Below are positions 45,558 to 53,138 of a DNA stretch of 64,000 bases, piece after piece. The stretch is from Arenicella xantha. GTDB taxonomy: Bacteria > Pseudomonadota > Gammaproteobacteria > Arenicellales > Arenicellaceae. The notes beneath the pieces are model-generated. The model searched no databases. It was not told where the DNA came from and saw nothing but the letters and a program-made list of their open reading frames with translations. The translations under genes were made by a program, and so were the position numbers. Numbering within the stretch: position 1 is the first letter of the stretch; every line of letters begins with the position of its first letter. The DNA is taken from positions 728,206 to 792,205 of the forward strand of contig NZ_QNRT01000002.1 of NCBI RefSeq assembly GCF_003315245.1, given 5' to 3'.

Positions 45558-45980
45558 CTTATGCCCACATAACGTTTCGTTCCGATTTGTGACCTTACTC
45601 CTAATATAAAGTCATTGTTGATAACTTTAAACAGAAGCCATTTTAAAGTGTGCGGCAGCTAGCCATTCGCAGCAACTATGTACAGTCACATTTAAGCCAC
45701 GCTCATCTCAATAGCCAAGTCTGCCCGACGATCAACATGGCGCATTGAGCTAGATCAACTTTAAGTACAATTTTGCGCAATACTTAGACACAACAACTTA
45801 ATAGCGTGGGCTTAGGTTGTATTGATCGTCTGTGGCAAGCGAGATAAACCGCATAGCGGAGAGCTCAGCATTAAAGCCCTCGATTTAAGTACATCCAATA
45901 GGAATCCACAGCAAGCTTGTCACACACATACTTTACTGAATTTCCGTCAATCAGTTCTAAATACTGTTAAATCGTTAAAA

Positions 45981-46012
45981 GTTTATATCGATCATTAATG
46001 ATCGATATAAAC
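45981..46012. promoter_or_regulatory. Perfect 32-bp palindrome upstream of hipBA
   Basis: The two 16-base halves are exact inverted copies; the left half begins GTTTATATCGATCATT and the centre is CATT/AATG. There is no loop, so as DNA it would suit a dimeric protein, and as RNA it would fold to a tight hairpin. It lies about 135-166 bases upstream of the hipB start. Confidence 0.75.
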
Positions 46013-46030
46013 CATATATTGGCAATTTTA

Positions 46031-46143
46031 AATCACATATGATATTAAAAACAATCTAATCTTGCATAAGCATTATCAATTACGATAAATATCATATATG
46101 ATATTTTCATAAGCTTTATAAGCATAAATCAATCACATATGAT
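46031..46143. promoter_or_regulatory. Three HipB-operator-like sites
   Basis: A perfect 20-bp palindrome at 46087-46106 is centred on TATCATATATGATA. The 13-mer AATCACATATGAT occurs at 46031-46043 and again at 46131-46143, exactly 100 bp apart, the second copy just before the hipB start. The TATC/GATA ends recall the E. coli HipB operator TATCC-N8-GGATA. Cooperative autorepression by HipB/HipBA is a reasonable inference. Confidence 0.65.
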
Positions 46144-46146
46144 CAA

Positions 46147-46476
46147 ATGAAAATATCACACCTTTCACCAGACAAGCTTATCCAACAAGAATTAGGCGCG
46201 CGCTTGCAGAAAATTCGCAAACAATATGACTATACCCAAACCCAGCTTGCTGAAGCAGCGGGTATTGGCGTAGCAACCCTGCGCCGCATTGAAGACGGTA
46301 AAGACAGTCAATTAAGTTCATGGATCAAGCTGATGAAAGCGCTCGAAATGAGCAACGCTATTGACCAACTTCTGCCTGAATCCTTCAACTCACCGATGGC
46401 TGAAGCACTTAGTCGCAAACGTCGCTCACGGGCAAGCGATTCACCAAGCCCTATCTGGCGCGATGAACTGAAATGA
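46147..46476 (+). CDS. hipB: HipB-like antitoxin
   Basis: This 109-residue protein has an Xre-type helix-turn-helix at about residues 12-65 (LGARLQKIRKQYDYTQTQLAEAAGIGVATLRRIEDGKD) and a basic tail (RKRRSRA). It should bind the operators upstream and neutralise HipA. It overlaps hipA by 4 bases. Confidence 0.9.
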   Translation: MKISHLSPDKLIQQELGARLQKIRKQYDYTQTQLAEAAGIGVATLRRIEDGKDSQLSSWIKLMKALEMSNAIDQLLPESFNSPMAEALSRKRRSRASDSPSPIWRDELK

Positions 46477-47771
46477 CCACAGCCACCGTTAAATTATGGG
46501 GCACAACAATTGGCTATGTGTCGATGGATCAAGGTGAACGTTTCGCTCGCTTCGAATACGACCCAGACTTTGTCAAAACCGGCATCGAACTAGCGCCACT
46601 AATGATGCCCGCTATCGAGCGACGCATCTATCAATTCAGCGACCTACATCCGCGCGCATTCCACGGCTTACCTGGCCTATTAGCCGATAGCCTGCCGGAC
46701 AAATACGGCAACAAGCTCATCGACGTATGGTTGGCGCAAACTGGACGTGAAAGCCAGAGTTTTAATGCGGTTGACCGACTATGTTATACCGGCACACGCG
46801 GCATGGGCGCGTTAGAGTTTGAGCCCTCGATGGACACAGCAGCACCTCCCAGTCAGCAACTAGAAGTACAAGAACTGGTCGAACTCGCCTCCATGGCCTT
46901 CGCTAGTAAACAGAACCTGCAAGCCAAATTTAACGACCAGGCTAAGGACCAAGATCTATTCGATATACTAAGCCTTGGCACATCAGCTGGCGGTGCGCGC
47001 GCCAAGGCGGTGATTGCATTCGACCCAAGCACATCGATCGTACGATCTGGGCAACTTAATCTCCCGAGCGGATACCAACACTGGCTGATAAAATTTGATG
47101 GCGTTGAATACAATGGCGACTGGGGCGTCGCCGACCCAGCTGGCTATGGATTACTCGAATACAGTTACTACGAAATCGCCAAACGCTGCCAAGTGACGAT
47201 GATGGAGAGTCGGCTGTTTAGCGAAAACGGGCGCAACCATTTTATGACTAAACGCTTTGACCGAGATGAAGCGGGCAACAAACAATTTGTCCAAACACTC
47301 GGCGCCCTCGCCCACTTTGACTATTGGGAAAGTGGCTATTACTCTTACGAGCAATTGTTCATGACACTCAAACAATTAGGGCTGCCACAAACTGACATAG
47401 AGCAACAATTTAGGCGTACTGTGTTTAATATTGTTGGCTGCAACCAAGACGATCACGTCAAAAACTTTGCGCTCATCATGAATCGTCAAGGCGACTGGCG
47501 TCTTAGTCCGGCGTACGATCTCTGCCATGCAGAAGGCAGTGACTTTACTAAAAACCACCAGCTCAGCATCAATGGCAAAACTAACAACTTCGAGCTGGCC
47601 GACTTAAAGCACCTAGCCGACTACGCTGGCCTACCGAGGGGCCGAGACAAACGGATACTCGAAGAAGTGGTGAGCGCCTTTGCACAGTGGCCACACTTAG
47701 CTAAGGAGCTAAACATACCGGCAAGATTACAACACCATGTAGAGAGTACATTGCGCCTAAAGTGGCACTGA
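46473..47771 (+). CDS. hipA: HipA-like serine/threonine kinase toxin
   Basis: This 432-residue protein is a HipA kinase. In E. coli HipA phosphorylates GltX and causes growth arrest and persistence. The N-terminal subdomain (about 1-110) has the couple_hipA pattern GYVSMDQGERFARFEYDP and HGLPGLLADSLPDKYG. The kinase core shows the ATP-loop-like GTSAGGARAKAVIAF, HWLIKFDG, the catalytic segment CNQDDHVKNFAL (Asp near 327) and the metal-binding LSPAYDL. All key segments look intact, so it is probably active. It is translationally coupled to hipB. Confidence 0.92.
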   Translation: MTTATVKLWGTTIGYVSMDQGERFARFEYDPDFVKTGIELAPLMMPAIERRIYQFSDLHPRAFHGLPGLLADSLPDKYGNKLIDVWLAQTGRESQSFNAVDRLCYTGTRGMGALEFEPSMDTAAPPSQQLEVQELVELASMAFASKQNLQAKFNDQAKDQDLFDILSLGTSAGGARAKAVIAFDPSTSIVRSGQLNLPSGYQHWLIKFDGVEYNGDWGVADPAGYGLLEYSYYEIAKRCQVTMMESRLFSENGRNHFMTKRFDRDEAGNKQFVQTLGALAHFDYWESGYYSYEQLFMTLKQLGLPQTDIEQQFRRTVFNIVGCNQDDHVKNFALIMNRQGDWRLSPAYDLCHAEGSDFTKNHQLSINGKTNNFELADLKHLADYAGLPRGRDKRILEEVVSAFAQWPHLAKELNIPARLQHHVESTLRLKWH

Positions 47772-47809
47772 CCAGCTAGGCGAACGTCAGCGCGAAAACA
47801 CTAATCGAC

Positions 47810-50353
47810 TTAATTTGCGCCATATTGATTATCGATGGTGCGTTGCCGGTCGATTTTCTCTATCTGCTCGCGCAGCACATCATCCTTACTTAGCATCTCA
47901 TTAAAATCCTTGGTATGGAGCACTAACAGCTCACTAAAACCATCGGACACTACGCCAGCCATTCGAGGTTTCTGATGTAACAGCGCCATTTCTCCGAAAA
48001 AATCACCACTACCGATTATCACTGTCTTGTTATCTAACTCAACTCTGACTGCGCCCGAAGAGATAAAATACATCGCATCCGGCGGACCATCCTTTTCAAA
48101 GATAACCTCATCAGGCAAGGCCAATCGAGGCTTTAGTAATTTAGCTATATCGTGCTGAACGCTTTGATCTAAGTTCTGAAAAAAATGCATTTTGGAAACC
48201 AACTCTTTGGCATCTAAGCCCAAATCAAGCTCCATATCTTCTTTTAACTCTTCATAGCGCATGCCCATATCCTCTTTTAATTTACTAGCAACTTCTTTGC
48301 TGATCAGTGAGTTTGCCATCATATCGTTGTATTGTCCTAGCTCCAAACGCATGGCGGTCTGCTGCAAAACTCTTTTTTCCAATGCCTTAGCATACTCTGG
48401 ATAGCACACTCTAAGCACTTGTAACGCCTGCTCTGTTTCAAGGTCGCGGCCTTCCAACACGCGCTGCAACTTAGCGGCCGCCGCTAGGCCGATCATATCG
48501 GTAAGCTGCGTGACAACATTATCGCGTAAATTATGCAATACAGTGCACTTCGCCTCCAACACCTGAAAGCGATTAGCTAGATTTTTTGCCAATAAACCAG
48601 TAATTCCTAAATGGCGCTGTAACGCCATGGCCAACTTTGTATGCCAGTGAAAACCGAGCTTCTTACGATAATCTTTTAGATAAGCATCAAGCCCACCGTG
48701 TTTTATGCTATCCATACCATCAGCCGCGTGACCAAATAGACTACGTGCCGTATCAGATGAAATTTCGCCTTGGTCCAACATTTTGGCATACGCTTTATTC
48801 TCGTTCATGCAAACCATGCGCAAGCCAATCAGCAACCACTCCTCATCAGTCAAATTATTTTCACCGACTCTTTGTGCGCTAGCAGTAATTAATTGCTCAT
48901 AAGGCTGCACCACCAAGCTTGTTTGCTCTTCACCAATATGCATGGCGCGAGCAGTTCCCTTGACGCGCTCACTAACACTAGCCATCGCTTTGGAGAATGC
49001 TCGGTCACGGATCGCTGTATCCGCAGGCCCGAGCTTGGCTAGGCCAAACGCGCGCATCACAAGAGACACCGTTGTGGCATTAACAGCCAAAGTGAATAAC
49101 ACAAACCCGGTCACCATGACGCCTAAGAACTCTTGAGTCTGCGGCGCAAAGCCATCATTTTCGATTACCGCAAGTGCCAACGCTAACGACACAGCACCAC
49201 GCAGCCCGCCCCAAAACATTACGGCTCGATAGCCGGTGCTGACCTGTGCCGACCAGCCTAGACGGCCCATAGCTGGCACCAAACCAAATATTATGGCAAA
49301 GCGCGCAACAAATCCGGCTAGCAACAAAACCCCTAGCCAGCCAAACTGTTGACTAGTCATAGCCGCCATAATCGACGGCACTTTAAGTCCAACTAAAATA
49401 AAGATCACGGAATTGGCGACAAAACCGACCTGCTCCCAAACTTCTTCCAAGCCATGCCAAGCACTTTGAGTAATGACGCTACGGCCACGTGAACCTAGTA
49501 CTAAAGCAGCAGTCACCACCGCCATAACCCCAGAGACATGCAAACTGTGCTCAGCGATAATGAAAGACAGATACGCCAAAGAAATAGTCAGGGTAACTCT
49601 GGGTAGATTAGAGTCGCCAATATGCACCAGCACAAAGCAGATCAGCCGAGCCGCAAGGTAGCCAACAATAATGCCGCCAAAGAACACCTTAATGAACGCG
49701 GCAATACCACTTAACAACGTGGGGTCAGACTGACCCAGCAACATCGCGGAGATAATGGTGAACACCACAATCGCGGTTGCATCATTGAACAAACTTTCGC
49801 CTTCGACCAAAATAGCCAAGCGCTGCGGCGCACCTAAGTCTTTGAATATAGCAACCACTGCCACTGGGTCAGTGGCGGACACAATAGCTCCCAAAAGCAA
49901 GCAGACGAGCAATGGAACATGGGTTAAGGCGGCCATAGAGAACCCAATTACCGCGGTTGAGATTAGCAAACCAACAATCGCCAACATTAAAATCGGCGAG
50001 AGGTCGTCGAACAAGCGCCGCACGTCGATCGACAGCGCAGACTCGAATACTAGCGCTGGTAGAAATACGAAAAATACCGCATCGGACGTGATCTGCAGAG
50101 AGTTAAGCGCGGTGACAAACTCGTGTAAAATGCCCAGCCCTGGCAGCATCAGAACAAACTCTGTGCCGAGACCAATTAACACGCCAACCGCCGCCAGCAT
50201 TACGGTAAACGGAATTTTGAGCCTAGCGGCTAACGGCACAACCAAGACCGCTAAAGCGAGCAAACCGGTAATACCAAGCACCAACAGCATAGTGTGATGG
50301 TCGGCAACCTGCGTTACTTGTTGAACGGTGCTAGTGGCGGTATTCATTGTCAT
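47810..50353 (-). CDS. CPA1 Na+/H+ antiporter with cNMP-binding domain
   Basis: This 847-residue inner-membrane protein exchanges sodium (or potassium) for protons. Residues about 20-430 form 12-13 helices of the CPA1/NhaP family, with GAIVSATDPVAVVAIFKDLGAP, VEGESLFNDATAIVVF (ion-binding Asp in FND) and GGLRGAVSLALAL. A helical cytoplasmic part of about 270 residues follows. The C-terminus (about 715-830) is a cyclic-nucleotide-binding domain with VIFEKDGPPDAMYFISSGAVRVEL and the phosphate-cassette-like GEMALLHQKPRMAGV. cAMP control is therefore likely, and an adenylate cyclase is encoded elsewhere in this window. The 5' leader may be structured. Confidence 0.93.
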   Translation of the reverse strand: MTMNTATSTVQQVTQVADHHTMLLVLGITGLLALAVLVVPLAARLKIPFTVMLAAVGVLIGLGTEFVLMLPGLGILHEFVTALNSLQITSDAVFFVFLPALVFESALSIDVRRLFDDLSPILMLAIVGLLISTAVIGFSMAALTHVPLLVCLLLGAIVSATDPVAVVAIFKDLGAPQRLAILVEGESLFNDATAIVVFTIISAMLLGQSDPTLLSGIAAFIKVFFGGIIVGYLAARLICFVLVHIGDSNLPRVTLTISLAYLSFIIAEHSLHVSGVMAVVTAALVLGSRGRSVITQSAWHGLEEVWEQVGFVANSVIFILVGLKVPSIMAAMTSQQFGWLGVLLLAGFVARFAIIFGLVPAMGRLGWSAQVSTGYRAVMFWGGLRGAVSLALALAVIENDGFAPQTQEFLGVMVTGFVLFTLAVNATTVSLVMRAFGLAKLGPADTAIRDRAFSKAMASVSERVKGTARAMHIGEEQTSLVVQPYEQLITASAQRVGENNLTDEEWLLIGLRMVCMNENKAYAKMLDQGEISSDTARSLFGHAADGMDSIKHGGLDAYLKDYRKKLGFHWHTKLAMALQRHLGITGLLAKNLANRFQVLEAKCTVLHNLRDNVVTQLTDMIGLAAAAKLQRVLEGRDLETEQALQVLRVCYPEYAKALEKRVLQQTAMRLELGQYNDMMANSLISKEVASKLKEDMGMRYEELKEDMELDLGLDAKELVSKMHFFQNLDQSVQHDIAKLLKPRLALPDEVIFEKDGPPDAMYFISSGAVRVELDNKTVIIGSGDFFGEMALLHQKPRMAGVVSDGFSELLVLHTKDFNEMLSKDDVLREQIEKIDRQRTIDNQYGAN

Positions 50354-50464
50354 CTGATTCTATTTTTGATCAGTATAACAGGTCACATAACCGTGACTCA
50401 GCCAGCCACAGCGATGACTATTCATGCAAACACAACAGTCATACCCAGATGAGTTACGCAAGAA

Positions 50465-50567
50465 CGTTAAGCACTTTCTACAAGTGCGGCTTGGCCTGGA
50501 TCGAACCCACCAATTACAAAGAAATCGGCAACGCCGATAATCATCCTACCAATAGGCGCTTAACGCC
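50465..50567 (-). promoter_or_regulatory. Possible structured leader of the antiporter gene
   Basis: On the minus strand, upstream of the antiporter, the segment CGTTAAGC (50565-50558) can pair with GCTTAACG (50472-50465), or instead GGCG (50567-50564) can pair with CGCC (50558-50555) in a short local stem. A separate ATCGGC/GCCGAT hairpin sits between (50524-50538). Such exclusive pairings are typical for regulatory leaders, but no known riboswitch class was recognised. It is about 110-210 bases before the start codon. Confidence 0.35.
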
Positions 50568-50621
50568 ACCATTAAGATGGCGCACTACGGAGAAGATCGA
50601 ATCCGCAGCGCGCGCCCTAGA

Positions 50622-51104
50622 TTATCGCGATATACGAAACACGTTAAATTGCTGCTGATCGATCACACCGGTCGATTTACTGCTCACGGTTATTTGGCTA
50701 CAAACGAAAAAACCAGGAGACGATGGCTCAGGGGTAGACGGTGAACGGCATGCACCGAGCTCAATGGACAAGGAGTCGTCCCCAAGCGGCACAGCCACTA
50801 ACTGCCCCGGCGCGATTTCGGTAACCGGTGCGGCAGTATCAAATCGAGAGTTGGTTTGACGAACATTAATGGGATAGCCACATACATTCTGCACTAAAGC
50901 CGTGCGATTAGTTCGCACTTGAACCTGCGCGAGACAGGCGATAGCGCCTTCACCGGCCTGAGTTGTCGGTGGCGCAGGGGTTGGTGTCGGTGCAGGCGTT
51001 GGCGTCACCGCATTGCCACCACCAGATGAGGTGCCACCATTGTCACAAGCTGAAATAAAAGTCAGGCATAGCGCCACCAACAGAATTTTTGAATAATAAA
51101 ACAT
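50622..51104 (-). CDS. Putative lipoprotein with Pro/Thr linker
   Basis: This 160-residue protein has a lipoprotein signal with lipobox TFISAC (Cys20). A low-complexity linker of Gly/Ser and TPAPTPTPAP follows (about 21-50), then a domain of about 110 residues with four cysteines, two of them in IACLAQVQVRTNRTALVQNVCGYPINV pattern. I do not recognise the domain. It is a single gene on the cell surface or outer-membrane inner face. Confidence 0.72.
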   Translation of the reverse strand: MFYYSKILLVALCLTFISACDNGGTSSGGGNAVTPTPAPTPTPAPPTTQAGEGAIACLAQVQVRTNRTALVQNVCGYPINVRQTNSRFDTAAPVTEIAPGQLVAVPLGDDSLSIELGACRSPSTPEPSSPGFFVCSQITVSSKSTGVIDQQQFNVFRISR

Positions 51105-51287
51105 GAATAGATGTCCTGAAATTGTCCCTAATTTGCGTCGAGGCGGGATAATAACGAAACCATCTAGGCATATCCAGCGCTATAGAGACAAATCAATCTC
51201 GGTATTGCACAGCTGGATTTCTTCGACTTGCGCATCTCTTATAAAAGCGCCACCACACTGACCGAGCCTCAAAAAGGAGATTCACAC

Positions 51288-51962
51288 CTACATCTCGAAT
51301 ACAGCGCTCGGCCGACCGTCTTTTTGTTTTGCTGACTGATAACTAGAAACTTGCTTGATACGCTGTACCCAAGCTCGACAATTCGGGTAATCGTTTTTGA
51401 GTAAACCTTTGCTATCAGCAGATTCCAATGGGTAACTCAACATCATATCTGCCGCACTTAACGCGTCTCCAGCAAACCAACCTGTAGCCGCCAAATCGGC
51501 TTCGGCCTTATCCAATAGAAGTTTCATTCTAGGTTTAACCATTGCCGATGACGCCTTACCAAGCACCGTTTTGATTAATGGCCGAATTAGTCTTGGCGAG
51601 CGTGTTTCCAACATCTGAAATACAATGCTCATCAACATCATTGGCATCATCGAACCTTGCGCGGCGTGAAACCAAAACAAATAGTCCGTGCGAGCAGCCG
51701 AGTGCGGCGCTGGCCTTAAAGGTGACTCGGGGTATTGATCTAGGATGTAATCAAAGATGGTACTAGTCTCGGCCAAATTAAGGTCGCCATCAGTGATTAC
51801 CGGTGACGTACCTAGCGGCGAAACCGCTTTATAATCAGCTGGTGCAAGCCGAGTCTGCTTATCACGTTCATACACTTTGAGCTCATAGGTAGCGCCTAAT
51901 TCTTCCAGCAGCCATAGCACCCGATATGATTGCGAATATTCCAAATGATGCAGAGTTAACAT
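51288..51962 (-). CDS. Glutathione S-transferase
   Basis: This 224-residue protein has the thioredoxin-like N-terminal domain (MLTLHHLEYSQSYRVLWLLEELGATYEL, with the active Ser/Tyr region near residues 9-13, SPLGTSPVITDGD and the glutathione-binding LAETSTIFDYIL) and an all-helical C-terminal domain (about 90-215) with GDALSAADMMLSYPL. It conjugates glutathione to electrophiles or reduces peroxides; the substrate is unknown. Confidence 0.9.
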   Translation of the reverse strand: MLTLHHLEYSQSYRVLWLLEELGATYELKVYERDKQTRLAPADYKAVSPLGTSPVITDGDLNLAETSTIFDYILDQYPESPLRPAPHSAARTDYLFWFHAAQGSMMPMMLMSIVFQMLETRSPRLIRPLIKTVLGKASSAMVKPRMKLLLDKAEADLAATGWFAGDALSAADMMLSYPLESADSKGLLKNDYPNCRAWVQRIKQVSSYQSAKQKDGRPSAVFEM

Positions 51963-52094
51963 TGTTATATACCTAACTTGGGTTACTTAGTTTGAAGCTA
52001 TTTACTCGCAATTATCGAGCCTGTTCCGAAATCCTATCACATGCCTTATTGCGTAAAGCCCATATAGTAAAAATTGACTATTCACAGACTACTC

Positions 52095-52781
52095 TTAGTT
52101 TACCTTGGCTAAATAAATAGTGTGTTTACTGCCTTTTCCTTTATGCGCCCTAACCGTTTTATAGCTGACGTCAAACCGCGCTTTTTTGAGCTTCTTAGTA
52201 AAACTGGGATCATGCCAAGCTGACCAGACCGCAAGCACACCTTTGGGGCGGAGCATCGCGCGAATTGTGTGCAAGCTATCGATTGAATAGAGCGCACTAT
52301 TATCATCATGCGTAAACGCTTCAGGGCCATTATCAACATCTAATAAAATTGCATCGTAGGTGGCTTGCTGAGTTAAGAACAACTCAGCTACGTCACCTAA
52401 GTAAACCCGCGTTCGCGTATCGTCCAGAGGTCTGCCAGCACATTCTCCCAACGGACCTTTATTCCACTCAACAACTTCGGGCACTAATTCCGCCACCACC
52501 ACCTCGGAGCTGATTGAGACCGCTTGCAGCGCAGCGCCAAGAGTAAAGCCCATCCCTAAGCCACCAACCAATACCTTGGCATTTTCAACGCCCTCTAGAT
52601 GTGCACAACCTAATTCAGACAACGCCACCTCCGACGAATACATACGGCTCGACATTAACTCGCCATGCACACCGGTTAACGAAATAGCGAAATCACCATC
52701 TCGTTGAGTTAACGTCAACTCGCCGCCGTCATTCGGAATAATAGCCTTGCCTAATAAGACCGTAGGTATCGTTTTTTTCAT
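52095..52781 (-). CDS. Spermidine-synthase-like methyltransferase-fold protein
   Basis: This 228-residue protein has a Rossmann-type nucleoside-binding fold of the spermine/spermidine synthase group: KVLVGGLGMGFTLGAALQ, VVVAELVPEVVEWNKG, VYLGDVAELF, YDAILLDVDNGPEAF and GVLAVWSAWHDPSF. It lacks the usual N-terminal tetramerisation beta-domain of true spermidine synthases, so polyamine synthesis is not certain. Single gene. Confidence 0.82.
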   Translation of the reverse strand: MKKTIPTVLLGKAIIPNDGGELTLTQRDGDFAISLTGVHGELMSSRMYSSEVALSELGCAHLEGVENAKVLVGGLGMGFTLGAALQAVSISSEVVVAELVPEVVEWNKGPLGECAGRPLDDTRTRVYLGDVAELFLTQQATYDAILLDVDNGPEAFTHDDNSALYSIDSLHTIRAMLRPKGVLAVWSAWHDPSFTKKLKKARFDVSYKTVRAHKGKGSKHTIYLAKVN

Positions 52782-53138
52782 GTAAAGTGATAGCCAGTAG
52801 ATAGCTGGTAATGTTTATGGGTAGTCGTTGTCAGCGCTTGCTGTTACCAACTATCACGACCAATAAGAACCGCATATTAACACTGCTTGTTTAGGCATTT
52901 AGCAAAGCTCTGCAGAAAACCGTACTACCAATCGATTTATTTACTTCACACGCTAGTTTTATGGTTGTTATTGCGACGCTACAACCAATCAAAGTAAGCG
53001 CTCTACTCTCTGACAAAACCACATCGCCGCAAAAAATGTTAGGCTAAACGGGCCATACGGCCGCCCCAATCTCAGATTCCCTTGCGATCACTCCCGTACC
53101 ATATTTCTCCAGCGACGAAATTATGTTATGACTTGGGA
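52782..53138. other. Intergenic region before the M36 protease
   Basis: These 357 bases are between divergent genes. I see no gene, strong inverted repeat or recognisable operator in them. Confidence 0.5.

Larger units (their letters stand above)
45558..46146. other. Intergenic region with HipBA palindromes
   Basis: These 589 bases between divergent cbpA and hipB become very AT-rich from about 45950. No gene is seen. The right third carries a 32-bp palindrome and three CATATGAT-type sites, listed separately. Confidence 0.6.

Noticed and set aside
50484-50570. tRNA-like sequence on the minus strand (TTCGATCC loop-like part and a TTGGTAGGA D-loop-like part)
   Set aside because: The T-stem pairs only two bases, the anticodon-like loop lacks T at position 33, and no acceptor stem closes. 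It fits a chance likeness or the leader of the antiporter gene better.
53082-53138. Upstream extension of the M36 protease from a TTG codon
   Set aside because: It would hide the signal peptide; the ATG at 53139 gives a standard exported protein.
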